The notes: generated by a model not told the origin, from the letters alone. Shown: positions 8,581-18,327, counted from the first letter of the stretch. The stretch is 41,578 bases of DNA from an uncultured Flavobacterium sp. (GCA_913061465.1 CAJXSU010000011.1:1-41578), one strand, 5' to 3'. A program made the numbers and translations.

Positions 8581-9879
8581 ATGATGATGGATTTACTTAT
8601 TTACTTGATTATAACATTAACTAGTGTTTTTATTGGTTTATTTTTAGGGAAAAATTTAGTTAAATTAAAGTTTAATAGTAAACATGCTGCTCTTAAAGAA
8701 AGAAATACTTTTTTAAATCAAAGTTTAAATGATGCTAACGATGATTTAAAAAATACGCAACTTGAAAAAGAGGACTTAATAGCTTCTAAAACTCGGTTAG
8801 CTACAGAGCTAAAAAATTCTGAACAAAGAATAGCAAAAAATAAAGAGGAATTGAATACAATTCAGGAAAAATTCACCAAAGAATTTGAAAACTTAGCTAA
8901 TAAAATTTTAGAGGAAAAATCAACAAAATTTACTGAACAAAATAAACTAAACATAACTTCAATATTGAATCCTTTAAAAGAAAAAATAGAAGGTTTTGAA
9001 AAAAAAGTCTCAGAATCTCAAAAAGAAAGTGTTGGAATGCACTCTGCATTAAAAGAGCAGCTCAATAATTTAAAGGATTTAAATTTACAAATGAGTAAAG
9101 AGGCTATAAATTTAACGAAAGCCTTAAAAGGAGACAGTAAAGCCCAAGGTGATTGGGGAGAAACGCAATTAGAAATTCTTCTAGAGAAAGCAAATCTTGC
9201 AAAAGATATTCATTTTACTACTCAAGGTGGTTATAGAGATGAAGATGGGAGATTAAAAAAACCTGATTTTATCATTAATTTACCAGACAAACGTCACCTT
9301 ATTGTAGATTCTAAAGTTTCTTTAACCAACTATGAAGCTTATTTTAATGCTGATGATGAAGAACAACAGAAATTTCACCTTAAAAAGCACATTGAGAGTA
9401 TTCGTAAACACATCAGGGAGTTAAGTGAAAAAAAATACGAATCTTTATATGAAATTAATACTCCAGACTATGTTTTGATGTTTGTTCCTATAGAACCTGC
9501 ATATTTATTAGCTTTAAATAATAATAATTCATTGTATTTAGAAGCCTTAGATAAAAATGTTGTTATGGTATCTACTTCTACACTTCTTGCAACTCTAAGC
9601 ACAGTTTCATCAATGTGGAGACAAGAAAATCAGAAGAATAACGTTCTAGAAATTGCTAATCAAGCAGGAAGGTTATACGACCAATTTGTAAATTTAACAG
9701 ATGATTTAATTAAAGTGGGTACTCAACTTAAAACCGTACAAGGTAGTTATGACACCTCTATGAAAAAGCTAACAGGTAAAGGAAACCTTGTGAAAAAAGT
9801 AGAAAAAATAAGAGAGTTAGGTGCAAAGACTACTAAAATAATGAATAAAAATTTATTAGACAGAGCTTCAGAAAGCTAG
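8581..9879 (+). CDS. rmuC: DNA recombination protein RmuC
   Basis: 432 residues. A transmembrane segment (about 5-25) is followed by a coiled coil rich in Lys, Glu and Asn (about 30-180), then the RmuC core with KGDSKAQGDWGETQLE and the nuclease-fold motif DFIINLPDKRHLIVDSKVSL (about 230-250). RmuC limits inversions at short inverted repeats in E. coli; its biochemical activity is inferred from the PD-(D/E)XK-like fold. Three ATG codons in a row open the gene, so the start is uncertain by two codons. Its TAG stop shares the palindrome CTAG with the TAG of the convergent FG-GAP gene. Confidence 0.95.
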   Translation: MMMDLLIYLIITLTSVFIGLFLGKNLVKLKFNSKHAALKERNTFLNQSLNDANDDLKNTQLEKEDLIASKTRLATELKNSEQRIAKNKEELNTIQEKFTKEFENLANKILEEKSTKFTEQNKLNITSILNPLKEKIEGFEKKVSESQKESVGMHSALKEQLNNLKDLNLQMSKEAINLTKALKGDSKAQGDWGETQLEILLEKANLAKDIHFTTQGGYRDEDGRLKKPDFIINLPDKRHLIVDSKVSLTNYEAYFNADDEEQQKFHLKKHIESIRKHIRELSEKKYESLYEINTPDYVLMFVPIEPAYLLALNNNNSLYLEALDKNVVMVSTSTLLATLSTVSSMWRQENQKNNVLEIANQAGRLYDQFVNLTDDLIKVGTQLKTVQGSYDTSMKKLTGKGNLVKKVEKIRELGAKTTKIMNKNLLDRASES

Positions 9880-11591
9880 TCTATTATTAATTTCAGGACC
9901 TCATTTTTAGTTTCAGAGCTAAATCTTGCAATATAAATTCCTTTTTGATATTGACTTAAATTAATTTGATCATTGTTTATTAAATCAATTTTCTTAGTGA
10001 TTAACCTCCCTGAAAGATCAAAAACTTGTAAACTTACTATTTCCTGATTTGCAACTGATATTTTAAAAACTCCGTTAGCACTCGGATTAGGATATACACT
10101 AAATGTAGTGTCTTTTAGGTTATTTGCAGTACTCAATATACCACTTCCTTCTTTAATAATTATGGCTTGATTTACAGCTATATTATTAATAATTTCTGAT
10201 TCTCCTGTTGCTGTCCAAGTAACTTTAACATAATCAACCTCGGTTGCATTAGCCAATCCAAAAAACTCATAAAATGAATTTTGAGATAAATACCCCTCAC
10301 CTGCTAATGTGTATCTATATTGTGATTGACCATCAATATTTATTTCTATGGTGTTTCCAATACCATTTCTGTTAGAAACTACTCCTTCAAGTTTAACTTT
10401 TAACCAATTATTATCATTAATGCTTTGGTTTTCCCATAAAAAGTTTGGATAAACATTATTTCCTACAACAATATCTGCTTTTCCATCGTTGTTAATATCA
10501 CCAATAGCATTTGAATAACTTTCTCTGTTATCTGAATCAAAACCAATGTCTTGAGGAATAATAAATGTTTCATCATTTTGTTGATGGTAAAACGCCGATG
10601 ATAAATATGAATTTACACTTCCATCCAAACTTCCACTAACATACAAGTCTAATAAACCATCATTTTCAGCATCTAGAAATACCGCACCCCAACCAACACT
10701 ATCAAAGGTTGTACCTGTTTCTAGAGCCATATCTGTAAATGTTTCATCACCATTATTTAATAATAAAACATTTCCTTCAGGAGTATTCGTAACATAGATA
10801 TCAAACCAACCATCATTGTTGTAATCTCCTAATGTTGTGGTCATCGCATTAATATCTAGACCAGTACCACTATTTATTGAAACATCTACAAAAGTACCAT
10901 TACCTAAATTTTTATAAAGTCTATTAATGTTTTGAGGTTTATCATTGGCTATATAAATGTCTTGAAACCCGTCTCTATTGAAATCAAAAATAATAGAACA
11001 GAAAGAAAATTGAGAATCTAATGAGATTCCAGAAGAATAGGTAACATCAGTGTATACCCCTGAATCATTTCTGTACAGATAATTATGATTTTCAGAATCT
11101 CTATTAGAAATGAAAACATCTAAATCTCCATCATTATCAATATCAGCAAAAGAAGCTCCAAAAGTCGAATGATTATTCTGAAAGAGTCCGATGGTTTCAG
11201 AAATATCTATAAAATTCATATCACCATTGTTTTTGTAAAACTTATTAATTCCATTCAAAGAAGTTGCAAATAAATCCATATCTCCATCATTATCATAATC
11301 TACCCAAATTACTTGTTTTGTATCAGATGTATTTGATATTCCATTGAATGTTATTGAGTTAAAAACTCCATTATTATTTTTTAAAAAATAAATATAAATT
11401 CCATCATCAGTTGCATAAGTTAAATCATCCCAACCATCATTATCAAAATCTACAAAAGAAACTCCAGCACCTAAAAAAGATTCTCCAATTAAATAATCAG
11501 CACCTAATTCAACTGCCACATCCTCAAATTTAATTTGAGAATATGAAATTTTTGAGAATATCAGAAATAAAATTAAAACTCTAATAGCCAT
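9876..11591 (-). CDS. Secreted FG-GAP/VCBS repeat protein with ASPIC domain and type A T9SS sorting domain
   Basis: 571 residues. The order is: signal peptide ending SYSQ; many calcium-binding FG-GAP/VCBS blades with DxDNDGxxD motifs (from about residue 48 to 380), expected to form a beta-propeller; an ASPIC/UnbV-like domain (about 395-475, with RNGIGNTIEI); and a C-terminal type A sorting domain starting at VYPNP with the GRLI and GIYIARF strands. The protein should pass the outer membrane through the type IX system and have its tail cleaved. The overall build is that of CRTAC1-like proteins; the ligand is unknown. It lies 23 bases downstream of glyA in the same direction. The repeated codons for DNDG explain the short repeats seen at DNA level. 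Confidence 0.93.
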   Translation of the reverse strand: MAIRVLILFLIFSKISYSQIKFEDVAVELGADYLIGESFLGAGVSFVDFDNDGWDDLTYATDDGIYIYFLKNNNGVFNSITFNGISNTSDTKQVIWVDYDNDGDMDLFATSLNGINKFYKNNGDMNFIDISETIGLFQNNHSTFGASFADIDNDGDLDVFISNRDSENHNYLYRNDSGVYTDVTYSSGISLDSQFSFCSIIFDFNRDGFQDIYIANDKPQNINRLYKNLGNGTFVDVSINSGTGLDINAMTTTLGDYNNDGWFDIYVTNTPEGNVLLLNNGDETFTDMALETGTTFDSVGWGAVFLDAENDGLLDLYVSGSLDGSVNSYLSSAFYHQQNDETFIIPQDIGFDSDNRESYSNAIGDINNDGKADIVVGNNVYPNFLWENQSINDNNWLKVKLEGVVSNRNGIGNTIEINIDGQSQYRYTLAGEGYLSQNSFYEFFGLANATEVDYVKVTWTATGESEIINNIAVNQAIIIKEGSGILSTANNLKDTTFSVYPNPSANGVFKISVANQEIVSLQVFDLSGRLITKKIDLINNDQINLSQYQKGIYIARFSSETKNEVLKLIID

Positions 11592-11614
11592 GTTTAATAA
11601 TATTGAAGATATAT

Positions 11615-12889
11615 TTAAGAATTGAATAAGGGTCTATGACTCATTAGGTTGTGTACTTTTTCTTTTACTGAATTCAAGGTGCTTTCGTTTTCTGAGTTAT
11701 TAATAACTTCATCAATTAAATTAACAATCAAAATCATATCTTCCTCTTTTAAACCTCTGGTTGTTATTGCTGGAGTACCAATTCTTATCCCTGAGGTAAC
11801 AAAAGGAGACTTATCATCAAAAGGCACCATATTTTTATTAACTGTAATTTCTGCCTTTCCTAGAGCTGCTTCAGCTTCTTTACCGGTAATGTTTTTATTC
11901 CTAAGATCAATTAACATCACATGATTGTCTGTCCCGCCTGATATTAAATGATAATCTTTAGCAACAAAAGCCTTTGCCATTGCTGCAGCATTCTTCTTTA
12001 CTTGAATCTGATAATGTAAGAATTCATCAGTTAGCGCTTCAGAAAAAGCAATTGCTTTAGCAGCTATAATATGTTCTAAAGGCCCCCCTTGATTTCCTGG
12101 AAAAACACCACCGTTAAGAAGCGCAGACATTTTTTTTAATTTTCCATTTTTTAATTTTAAGCCAAAAGGGTTATCAAAATCTTTACCCATTAAAATTAAG
12201 CCACCTCTTGGTCCTCTTAGTGTTTTGTGGGTAGTTGTAGTTACTACGTGACAATGAGGTAATGGGTCATTTAAAATTCCCTTTGCAATCATTCCTGATG
12301 GATGGGAAATATCAGCCAGCAATAATGCATTTACACTATCTGCTATTTCTCTGAAACGTTTAAAATCTATATCTCTTGAATAAGCCGAAGCTCCTGCAAT
12401 AATAAGTTTTGGTTGTACCTCGAGTGCAATTTCTTGGATAGTATCATAATTTAAAATACCTGTTTCTTTTTCAACTCCATAAAAATGAGGTTTATAAAGT
12501 TTACCTGAAAAATTAACAGGTGATCCGTGAGTTAAATGACCACCATGTGATAAATCAAATCCTAAAATAGCATCACCTGGTTGTATACAAGCGTGAAAAA
12601 CAGCTGTATTAGCTTGTGAACCAGAATGAGGTTGAACATTTGCGTATTCAGCACCATACAATTCTTTTGCTCTATCTATAGCTAACTGCTCAACAATATC
12701 TACAATTTCACATCCACCATAATACCTTTTGTTAGGGTATCCTTCTGCATACTTATTTGTTAAAACAGATCCTGCAGCTTCCATTACCTGATCACTAACA
12801 AAATTCTCTGAAGCTATTAATTCTAAGCCATTCAATTGTCTATTTTTTTCAGCTTTTATTAATTCAAAAATTTCTGTATCTCGTTGCAT
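11615..12889 (-). CDS. glyA: Serine hydroxymethyltransferase
   Basis: PLP enzyme of 424 residues that converts serine and tetrahydrofolate to glycine and 5,10-methylene-tetrahydrofolate in the cytoplasm. The PLP-binding Lys222 sits in the diagnostic [14 protein letters not shown], and the N-terminal [10 protein letters not shown] and [15 protein letters not shown] motifs are intact. Length and start are normal for the family. It has its own promoter element (TACATTTG) 23 bases upstream, divergent from the fumarylacetoacetase promoter, and is probably followed on the same transcript by the FG-GAP protein gene; that link looks like position only, not shared function. Confidence 0.98.
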   Translation of the reverse strand: MQRDTEIFELIKAEKNRQLNGLELIASENFVSDQVMEAAGSVLTNKYAEGYPNKRYYGGCEIVDIVEQLAIDRAKELYGAEYANVQPHSGSQANTAVFHACIQPGDAILGFDLSHGGHLTHGSPVNFSGKLYKPHFYGVEKETGILNYDTIQEIALEVQPKLIIAGASAYSRDIDFKRFREIADSVNALLLADISHPSGMIAKGILNDPLPHCHVVTTTTHKTLRGPRGGLILMGKDFDNPFGLKLKNGKLKKMSALLNGGVFPGNQGGPLEHIIAAKAIAFSEALTDEFLHYQIQVKKNAAAMAKAFVAKDYHLISGGTDNHVMLIDLRNKNITGKEAEAALGKAEITVNKNMVPFDDKSPFVTSGIRIGTPAITTRGLKEEDMILIVNLIDEVINNSENESTLNSVKEKVHNLMSHRPLFNS

Positions 12890-12912
12890 TGTTAAAATTT
12901 AATTAAGAAATT

Positions 12913-12920
12913 CAAATGTA
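12913..12920 (-). promoter_or_regulatory. -7 promoter element TACATTTG for glyA
   Basis: Exact TAnnTTTG on the minus strand, leaving a leader of about 17-20 bases before the glyA ATG. The -33 region is not well conserved. Confidence 0.5.
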
Positions 12921-12954
12921 CTTAAAAAACGTTTTTAAGATGATAACTTTCCTT

Positions 12955-12962
12955 TATATTTG
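12955..12962 (+). promoter_or_regulatory. -7 promoter element TATATTTG for fumarylacetoacetase
   Basis: Exact TAnnTTTG with 24 bases to the ATG. A T-run about 18 bases upstream may stand in for the -33 element. Divergent from the glyA promoter. Confidence 0.55.
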
Positions 12963-12986
12963 AACAAACTTTATTAACAATTATTA

Positions 12987-14264
12987 ATGAAAATAACAGC
13001 CAACAACCCAAAAAGAAAATCTTGGTTACAAGTTTATGATAATTCTGATTTTCCAATTCAAAATATTCCTTTTGGAGTATTTATCACAAAGGATGATATT
13101 ATAACTATTGGAAGTAGAATTGGTGATTTTGCGATTGATTTAGGAGCAGTTCACCAACTAGGATATTTTGATGAAATCCCACTTACGGATGATATTTTCT
13201 TACAAGATAATTTGAATGATTTTATAGCCGATGGTAGAAAAACATGGAGATTAGTAAGAAATAAAATTGCTGATATATTTGATGTTACCAATGGTACTTT
13301 AAGAGATAACCCCACACATAAAGATAAAATTATTTTCAGGATGGATGAAGTAGAAATGTTATTGCCAGTAAGTATTGGTGATTATACAGATTTCTATGCG
13401 AGTAAGGAACATGCTACAAATGTTGGAAGTTTATTTAGAGACCCTGAAAATGCCTTATTACCTAACTGGCTTCATATTCCAATCGGTTATCATGGACGAA
13501 GTTCTTCTATAATCCCTTCAGGAACAAAAATAAAAAGACCTTTCGGACAAACAAGACCGTCAGAAGGATCAAATACACCAGGATTTGGACCTTCTAAATT
13601 ATTGGATTTTGAATTGGAAATGGCTTTTATTACTACTGCTTCAAATAATCTAGGAGAGAGAATTCCTATCGAAGAAGCTGAAGAATATATTTTTGGTTTG
13701 GTTCAGTTTAATGATTGGTCTGCAAGAGATATTCAAGCTTGGGAATATGTTCCATTAGGACCATTCTTAGGAAAAAGTTTTGCATCAACAATTTCACCTT
13801 GGATAGTAACTTTAGATGCCCTTGAACCCTTTAGAGTTGAAAATCCAAAACAAGATTTTGAGCCACTTCCATATCTTCAAAATAAAGGAAAAGGTAGTTT
13901 TGACATAAACCTTCAAGTCGGAATTCAACCTGATGGTGAAAAAGAAACTATTATCGCTAATTCAAACTTTAAATATATGTATTGGACTATGGCACAACAA
14001 TTGGCTCATCACACAGTCAATGGATGTCCAGTTAATGCAGGTGATATGATGGGAAGTGGAACAATATCAGGCCCTACCAAAGATAGCTATGGGTCAATGT
14101 TAGAACTTACGTGGAAAGGTCAACATCCAATTAAACTAAATGATGGATCAGAGAGAAAGTTTATTAATGATTTTGATACCGTTATAATGAGAGCTCATTG
14201 TAAAAATGATAATATTAGAATTGGTTTTGGAGAATGTATAGGGCAAATAATACCTGCAAAATAA
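12987..14264 (+). CDS. fahA: Fumarylacetoacetase
   Basis: 425 residues. Last enzyme of tyrosine/homogentisate breakdown: hydrolyses fumarylacetoacetate to fumarate and acetoacetate. Aligning from memory with mouse FAH, the metal ligands are Asp135, Glu209, Glu211 and Asp243, and the general base is His142 in DFYASKEH; the spacings equal those of the mouse enzyme (7 and 32 residues). Other intact motifs are PIGYHGRSSSI, AWEYVPLGPFLGKSF and GSGTISGP. No other gene of the tyrosine pathway is in the window. It converges on the helicase gene; the 47 bases between hold only a weak A6GCT6 palindrome. Confidence 0.97.
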   Translation: MKITANNPKRKSWLQVYDNSDFPIQNIPFGVFITKDDIITIGSRIGDFAIDLGAVHQLGYFDEIPLTDDIFLQDNLNDFIADGRKTWRLVRNKIADIFDVTNGTLRDNPTHKDKIIFRMDEVEMLLPVSIGDYTDFYASKEHATNVGSLFRDPENALLPNWLHIPIGYHGRSSSIIPSGTKIKRPFGQTRPSEGSNTPGFGPSKLLDFELEMAFITTASNNLGERIPIEEAEEYIFGLVQFNDWSARDIQAWEYVPLGPFLGKSFASTISPWIVTLDALEPFRVENPKQDFEPLPYLQNKGKGSFDINLQVGIQPDGEKETIIANSNFKYMYWTMAQQLAHHTVNGCPVNAGDMMGSGTISGPTKDSYGSMLELTWKGQHPIKLNDGSERKFINDFDTVIMRAHCKNDNIRIGFGECIGQIIPAK

Positions 14265-14311
14265 ATCTTTAAATTTACGTCAAACAAAAAAGCTTTTTTA
14301 TCTAAGTATGT

Positions 14312-15862
14312 TTATTCCTCAACAGGAGGGTGACCATGAATCTTTTCAAAATCTTCGTCAAAATTTGTCCTCAAATAAGCCTTTAGTTTTTTGCGATAAT
14401 CCTCTTTTAACCAAGTAATAAAGTTATGTGTACTTTTGGATATACATTTAGAGTATCTATTAATACGATCATCTATTTCTTCACCTAACAATTTCACTAA
14501 AGCTAAAGAATCATATACATCTTCACTGTTTTCTATACATATTTTAGCATGGTGCACAATAGACCTTTCAAGAACTTTTTTAGAGGACTCCCCTGCTCTA
14601 ATGGTACTTAAATATTCCTTTTTTATGTCAAAATAAAGTTCAGTAGACTTAGAAAACTCTTTTTTAATCTCTACAGGGAGTTCAAATCTAAATGTACCTT
14701 CAATTTCTTCATCAGATAAAATTGCATCTAAATAATAATCTGGTGCTCTGAACATTCTTTGCCAATCTAAATCTGCACCCCAGGCTCCAAATCTATGGAA
14801 GTTATTCCCTAAATCTATTACGTTAAAAGTTGTTTTGTTGTCTAATATTCTAGAACCACGACCAATCATCTGATAATATAAAGTTAAAGATTTGGTGGCT
14901 CTATTTAAAATTATGGATTCTATAGTAGGTTCATCAAAACCAGTTGTTAAAATACTAACAGATGTTATGATTGCATTTGGTGTTTTTTTAAACCATCTTA
15001 AAATAAAATCACGTTCTTTTTTTGTATTGGTATTATCTAAATGTGCAATTGGATATCCAGCTCTTTTAAAGGCATGAAAAACCTGTATGGAGGTGTGGAT
15101 ACCATTATTAAAAATTAATGTCTTTTTTCCTTTTGATGTCTCCTCATAAGCACTTACAAGCTTTGACAGCATATCAACATTAGTATATAAATCTTCTGAA
15201 GACTTTACAGTATAGTCTCCATTGGCTCCAACTTCAAGAGATGTTAAACCAACATTATAAGAATACATGTTAGCGCTCGCTAAGTAATGATTTGCAATTA
15301 AATGCTCAATAGTTTCACCAACATATAACTCTTTGTAGTTTTCATACATTGGGAGTTTTATATTAGAACTTAACGGAGTAGCTGTAACCCCTAAGATGAA
15401 GGAATCATCAAAAAATTTAAAAATTTTGGTAAATGAATTGTAGTGAGCTTCATCTACTATAACAAGACCTATATCAGAAATGTCTAACTTATCATCTGTT
15501 AATCTGTTTTTTAAGGTTTCTACCATTGCTACAAAACAGTGGTAATTATCTTGATCATCTAAATTTGCTGTACTGTTTATAATTTTATTAGGTACTCCAA
15601 ATTCACCAAGCATGTTTGAAGTTTGTTTACTTAGTTCAATTCTGTGAGTTAGCACTAAAACTTTTTTATTAAACTTAGAAATGTATCGTCTTACAATTTC
15701 TGAGAATATAACAGTTTTACCTCCTCCAGTTGGTAATTGATATAATAAATGGTAATCATCAGCAGCATTATCAAACCGCTGAAATATTTCTTCGATCGCA
15801 ATTTTTTGATAATTATAAAGTTCTTTTCCTGAAGTATTTTTTACTGTATTTATTTTGGACAA
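14312..15862 (-). CDS. DEAD/DEAH-box superfamily 2 helicase
   Basis: 516 residues. Motif I PTGGGKT at 44-50, motif II DEAH near 138, the ATP motif in GVTATPLSSN, motif V TTGFDEP and motif VI QMIGRGSR are in order, so both RecA-like domains are complete. The layout is like RadD/YejH and type III restriction-type helicases. The C-terminal about 130 residues are Glu/Lys-rich with no domain I recognise. The start is a TTG (15862): an in-frame stop lies two codons upstream and no early ATG exists. It follows the YtxJ-like gene by 28 bases and may share its transcript. No methylase or nuclease partner lies nearby, so a defence role is not supported; DNA repair or a general helicase role is more likely. 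Confidence 0.9.
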   Translation of the reverse strand: MSKINTVKNTSGKELYNYQKIAIEEIFQRFDNAADDYHLLYQLPTGGGKTVIFSEIVRRYISKFNKKVLVLTHRIELSKQTSNMLGEFGVPNKIINSTANLDDQDNYHCFVAMVETLKNRLTDDKLDISDIGLVIVDEAHYNSFTKIFKFFDDSFILGVTATPLSSNIKLPMYENYKELYVGETIEHLIANHYLASANMYSYNVGLTSLEVGANGDYTVKSSEDLYTNVDMLSKLVSAYEETSKGKKTLIFNNGIHTSIQVFHAFKRAGYPIAHLDNTNTKKERDFILRWFKKTPNAIITSVSILTTGFDEPTIESIILNRATKSLTLYYQMIGRGSRILDNKTTFNVIDLGNNFHRFGAWGADLDWQRMFRAPDYYLDAILSDEEIEGTFRFELPVEIKKEFSKSTELYFDIKKEYLSTIRAGESSKKVLERSIVHHAKICIENSEDVYDSLALVKLLGEEIDDRINRYSKCISKSTHNFITWLKEDYRKKLKAYLRTNFDEDFEKIHGHPPVEE

Positions 15863-15890
15863 AATTTAAATAATTTTATTGGAAAATTTA

Positions 15891-16280
15891 TTAAAGATAT
15901 TTATTGATGTTTATAGAGGTAATATCATGATGTGAAGCATCTTTTACAGCTACCTCATTTCTAATAATTAATAATTGAGGTGATTGATGCTCTACTTTAA
16001 AGCTAAGCCCTACTTCATCTGAAATAGTTCTGAAACTAAGCAAGTCTAAGTAAAATACTTTGACATTTTTCATTGAAATTTCAAATAAGCTTTCAAAACG
16101 TTTTATTACCATGCTGCTAATACCACATCGGGTTGAATGCTTAAAAATAAAAATAGTTTCAGATTTAGATAACTCCTTGATCATTTTTATTTGATCTAAA
16201 GAATTAAAAGGTATCCAATTAACAAAAGTTTCTTTTTCTACTTTCTGCTTACTTCCCAAAATTCTATTAAATAACCCCAT
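15891..16280 (-). CDS. ytxJ: YtxJ/BrxC-like bacillithiol-system redox protein
   Basis: 129 residues with a thioredoxin-like fold: FIFKHSTRCGISSMV holds a single active-site Cys52, as in YtxJ (BrxC), proposed to remove bacillithiol from S-bacillithiolated proteins in the cytoplasm. B. subtilis YtxJ has a TCPIS-type motif; here it is RCGIS. I start at ATG 16280 (MGLFNRILG): the frame is open further up to 16349, but that stretch encodes a hydrophobic non-homologous extension and contains a perfect minus-strand promoter element TATTTTTG. Probably transcribed with the helicase gene 28 bases downstream. Confidence 0.82.
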   Translation of the reverse strand: MGLFNRILGSKQKVEKETFVNWIPFNSLDQIKMIKELSKSETIFIFKHSTRCGISSMVIKRFESLFEISMKNVKVFYLDLLSFRTISDEVGLSFKVEHQSPQLLIIRNEVAVKDASHHDITSININKYL

Positions 16281-16296
16281 TGAAATAATTGATTTA

Positions 16297-16304
16297 CAAA
16301 AATA
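16297..16304 (-). promoter_or_regulatory. -7 promoter element TATTTTTG for the ytxJ-like gene
   Basis: Exact TAnnTTTG on the minus strand, 16 bases before the ATG at 16280. Its position inside the longer open frame argues for the shorter protein. Confidence 0.5.
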
Positions 16305-16445
16305 CAATCTAAATATTAAAAAATAGTAATCAAAATAGTATAAATACATGAATAAAAAAGAACATTTTTAAACAATAAAATTATCGAAAACATATAAGCT
16401 TCATTCTATTATTATTATATTTAGATTATCTTAAAAATTCAAATA

Positions 16446-16940
16446 ATGAAAAAACAAATTTTAACTTTTGTCTTTTGCACCCTAAGTTTAATTTCTTTTG
16501 CCCAAGAGGTCACTACGTATTATTTCATTCGTCATGCCGAAAAATTAAGAATAGATAAAACAGATAAAAACCCAAATTTAAACTTCAATGGATACAAAAG
16601 AGCTGAGGCTTGGAAAAATGTATTTTCAAATATTCCTTTTGATGCTATATATTCAACAGATTACAATAGAACTAAATTAACAGCTAAACCAATAGCCAAC
16701 AGTAAAAATTTACCAATTTTATTGTACAATCCAAAAACGATGTATTCTGAAGTTTTTCAAAATAATACAAAAGGAAAAACTGTTCTTGTAGTTGGACATA
16801 GCAATACAACTAATGTATTTGTAAATAAAATTTTAGGAATTCAAAAATATGATGAAATTAATGACAATAATAATTCAAACCTTTATATTGTAACTATTTC
16901 TAATGGAAAGAGTTCTTCTATTTTGTTAAAAATTAATTAA
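16446..16940 (+). CDS. Secreted histidine phosphatase superfamily protein
   Basis: 164 residues with a signal peptide (cleavage near SFAQ, residue 20) followed by a small phosphoglycerate-mutase-like domain. The phospho-accepting His30 is in FIRHAEK, Arg29 precedes it, and the second catalytic His is in VVGHSNTT (about residue 117). SixA-like size. The signal peptide suggests a periplasmic or surface phosphatase of unknown substrate. The last eight bases overlap the end of the convergent DUF6503 lipoprotein gene. Confidence 0.88.
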   Translation: MKKQILTFVFCTLSLISFAQEVTTYYFIRHAEKLRIDKTDKNPNLNFNGYKRAEAWKNVFSNIPFDAIYSTDYNRTKLTAKPIANSKNLPILLYNPKTMYSEVFQNNTKGKTVLVVGHSNTTNVFVNKILGIQKYDEINDNNNSNLYIVTISNGKSSSILLKIN

Positions 16941-17676
16941 ATATAATTTTAATATCCTTTAAATTAATTTCAGAAATTTTTTCCAGCTCACCTTTTTCGA
17001 AAATTTTATCTAAATTTTCAAGTTTAATATTAGAGTTTTTTGGTTTATAGTTATTATAATCTACAAAACTAATTCCCGCTATAATATGTTCTTTACGAAC
17101 CTCTCTAAAACGCATTCCACCACCGTTTGTATTAAACAAATAAGCAATATAACCTATTTTAAAATTTTCCCTTCTAATCCAGTAAATAAAAATGTCATCG
17201 TAATCTACTCCCCCATTCTCTTTTGAAAAAGTGATTTGTATCTTATAATAATTATCTCCTTTAATTTTGGTTTCACCTAGCAATTTCTTTTGCACAGCTT
17301 TATCATTTAAACCATAAGGTAAAATAGAAAAATAATGAACAGAATTAACAGACTCACTAAATTTAATAGCCATTGAGTCTTGAATTTTTAGAGGTTTAGA
17401 ATTTTTAATCCTTTTAAATCCAGAGTTTGATAAAATATCATTAATTGTATCATTATTTTTTGTAAAAACTCTACTTAATTCAAACATCCCATTATTTCTT
17501 ACAGCAAAATAATTTTTATCTCTAAATTTAAAACTCAATGTGGAATTTGCAATTTTATCAACACCAGATACATTTATAGAAGTATCAATAATTTCATGTA
17601 CTAAAAGATTATTATCTATTGGTTTACAAGAATACAATAAAATTGAGATGCAACATGAAATTAATAAAGACTTCAT
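16933..17676 (-). CDS. DUF6503 family lipoprotein
   Basis: 247 residues with a signal peptide and lipobox LYSC (Cys16). The pattern STLSFKFRDKNYFAVRNNG, the FSESVNSVHYFSILPYGLND block and the repeated FREV/VDY strands match what I recall of DUF6503 proteins of Bacteroidota, thought to be envelope lipoproteins with a lipoprotein-carrier-like beta fold; function unknown. It has a perfect minus-strand promoter element (TAATTTTG) about 38 bases before the ATG and is divergent from smpB. Confidence 0.78.
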   Translation of the reverse strand: MKSLLISCCISILLYSCKPIDNNLLVHEIIDTSINVSGVDKIANSTLSFKFRDKNYFAVRNNGMFELSRVFTKNNDTINDILSNSGFKRIKNSKPLKIQDSMAIKFSESVNSVHYFSILPYGLNDKAVQKKLLGETKIKGDNYYKIQITFSKENGGVDYDDIFIYWIRRENFKIGYIAYLFNTNGGGMRFREVRKEHIIAGISFVDYNNYKPKNSNIKLENLDKIFEKGELEKISEINLKDIKIIFN

Positions 17677-17714
17677 AAACTGTTATTTGTTAAGTAGTGC
17701 TTAAATATATACCT

Positions 17715-17722
17715 CAAAATTA
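17715..17722 (-). promoter_or_regulatory. -7 promoter element TAATTTTG for the DUF6503 gene
   Basis: Exact TAnnTTTG on the minus strand; a TTTAG about 20 bases upstream may serve as the -33 element. Confidence 0.5.
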
Positions 17723-17747
17723 CAGTTATTAAAGCGTACTAAAAATG

Positions 17748-17755
17748 TATCTTTG
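17748..17755 (+). promoter_or_regulatory. -7 promoter element TATCTTTG for smpB
   Basis: Exact TAnnTTTG, leaving 39 bases to the smpB ATG. The -33 element is weak. Confidence 0.5.
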
Positions 17756-17794
17756 TGAAGATTTACATAAAACTTCTATTTTTGAAAGTAATCA

Positions 17795-18262
17795 ATGGCA
17801 ATTCAAAGAAAAATAAACATACAAAATAAAAAGGCTCGTTTTGAGTTTGAAATTTTGGATAAATATACTGCTGGTATTCAATTAACTGGTACAGAAATTA
17901 AATCAATTCGAGAAAGTAAAGCTAGAATTACAGAAAGTTTCTGTGAATTTAATGATAGAGGAGAACTTTTCATTGTAAACATGTATATAGAAGAGTATTT
18001 ATATGGACATCATTTTAATCATAAAACCACCAGTGAACGGAGATTATTACTCAATAAAAAAGAATTAAGAAGTCTAAAAAAAGATGTTGAAGCTAAAGGA
18101 AATACGATAGTTCCTTTACGTCTTTTTTTAAATGAAAATGGTTGGGCAAAACTTGAAATAGCTTTAGCAAAAGGAAAGAAAATACACGACAAAAGAGAAA
18201 CCATAAAAAATCGTGATAGTAAACGCGACCTGGCAAGAATAAAAAAAACATTCAATACCTGA
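17795..18262 (+). CDS. smpB: SsrA-binding protein SmpB
   Basis: 155 residues; binds tmRNA and brings it to stalled ribosomes for trans-translation. The OB-fold core shows LTGTEIKSIRESKARITESFCE, the family block YLYGHHFNHKTTSERRLLL, and the basic C-terminal tail KGKKIHDKRETIKNRDSKRDLAR that enters the mRNA channel. Length and start agree with the family. It is the first gene of a plus-strand run (smpB, maf, transketolase subunit, barrel protein). I looked for tmRNA beside it and did not find one in this window. Confidence 0.98.
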   Translation: MAIQRKINIQNKKARFEFEILDKYTAGIQLTGTEIKSIRESKARITESFCEFNDRGELFIVNMYIEEYLYGHHFNHKTTSERRLLLNKKELRSLKKDVEAKGNTIVPLRLFLNENGWAKLEIALAKGKKIHDKRETIKNRDSKRDLARIKKTFNT

Positions 18263-18327
18263 TTTTTTTTGATAAAGGTTTAGTTTATTTATTATTGCCT
18301 AATAATTATTATCGTTAATCCTATAAA

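Noticed and set aside
9876..11591. Many short similar DNA segments around codons for Asp-Asn-Asp-Gly
   Set aside because: They are explained by the FG-GAP/VCBS protein repeats and are not a CRISPR or satellite array.
14286..14299. AAAAAAGCTTTTTT palindrome between fahA and the helicase gene
   Set aside because: The GC part of the stem is only two pairs with no room for a loop; not a credible terminator.
14312..16280. Helicase plus thiol protein as a possible defence system
   Set aside because: No nuclease, methylase, toxin or other defence gene adjoins them, and the thiol protein fits bacillithiol redox control.
17677..18327. Search for tmRNA (ssrA) beside smpB
   Set aside because: No alanine-tRNA-like ends or tag reading frame seen in the flanking gaps.
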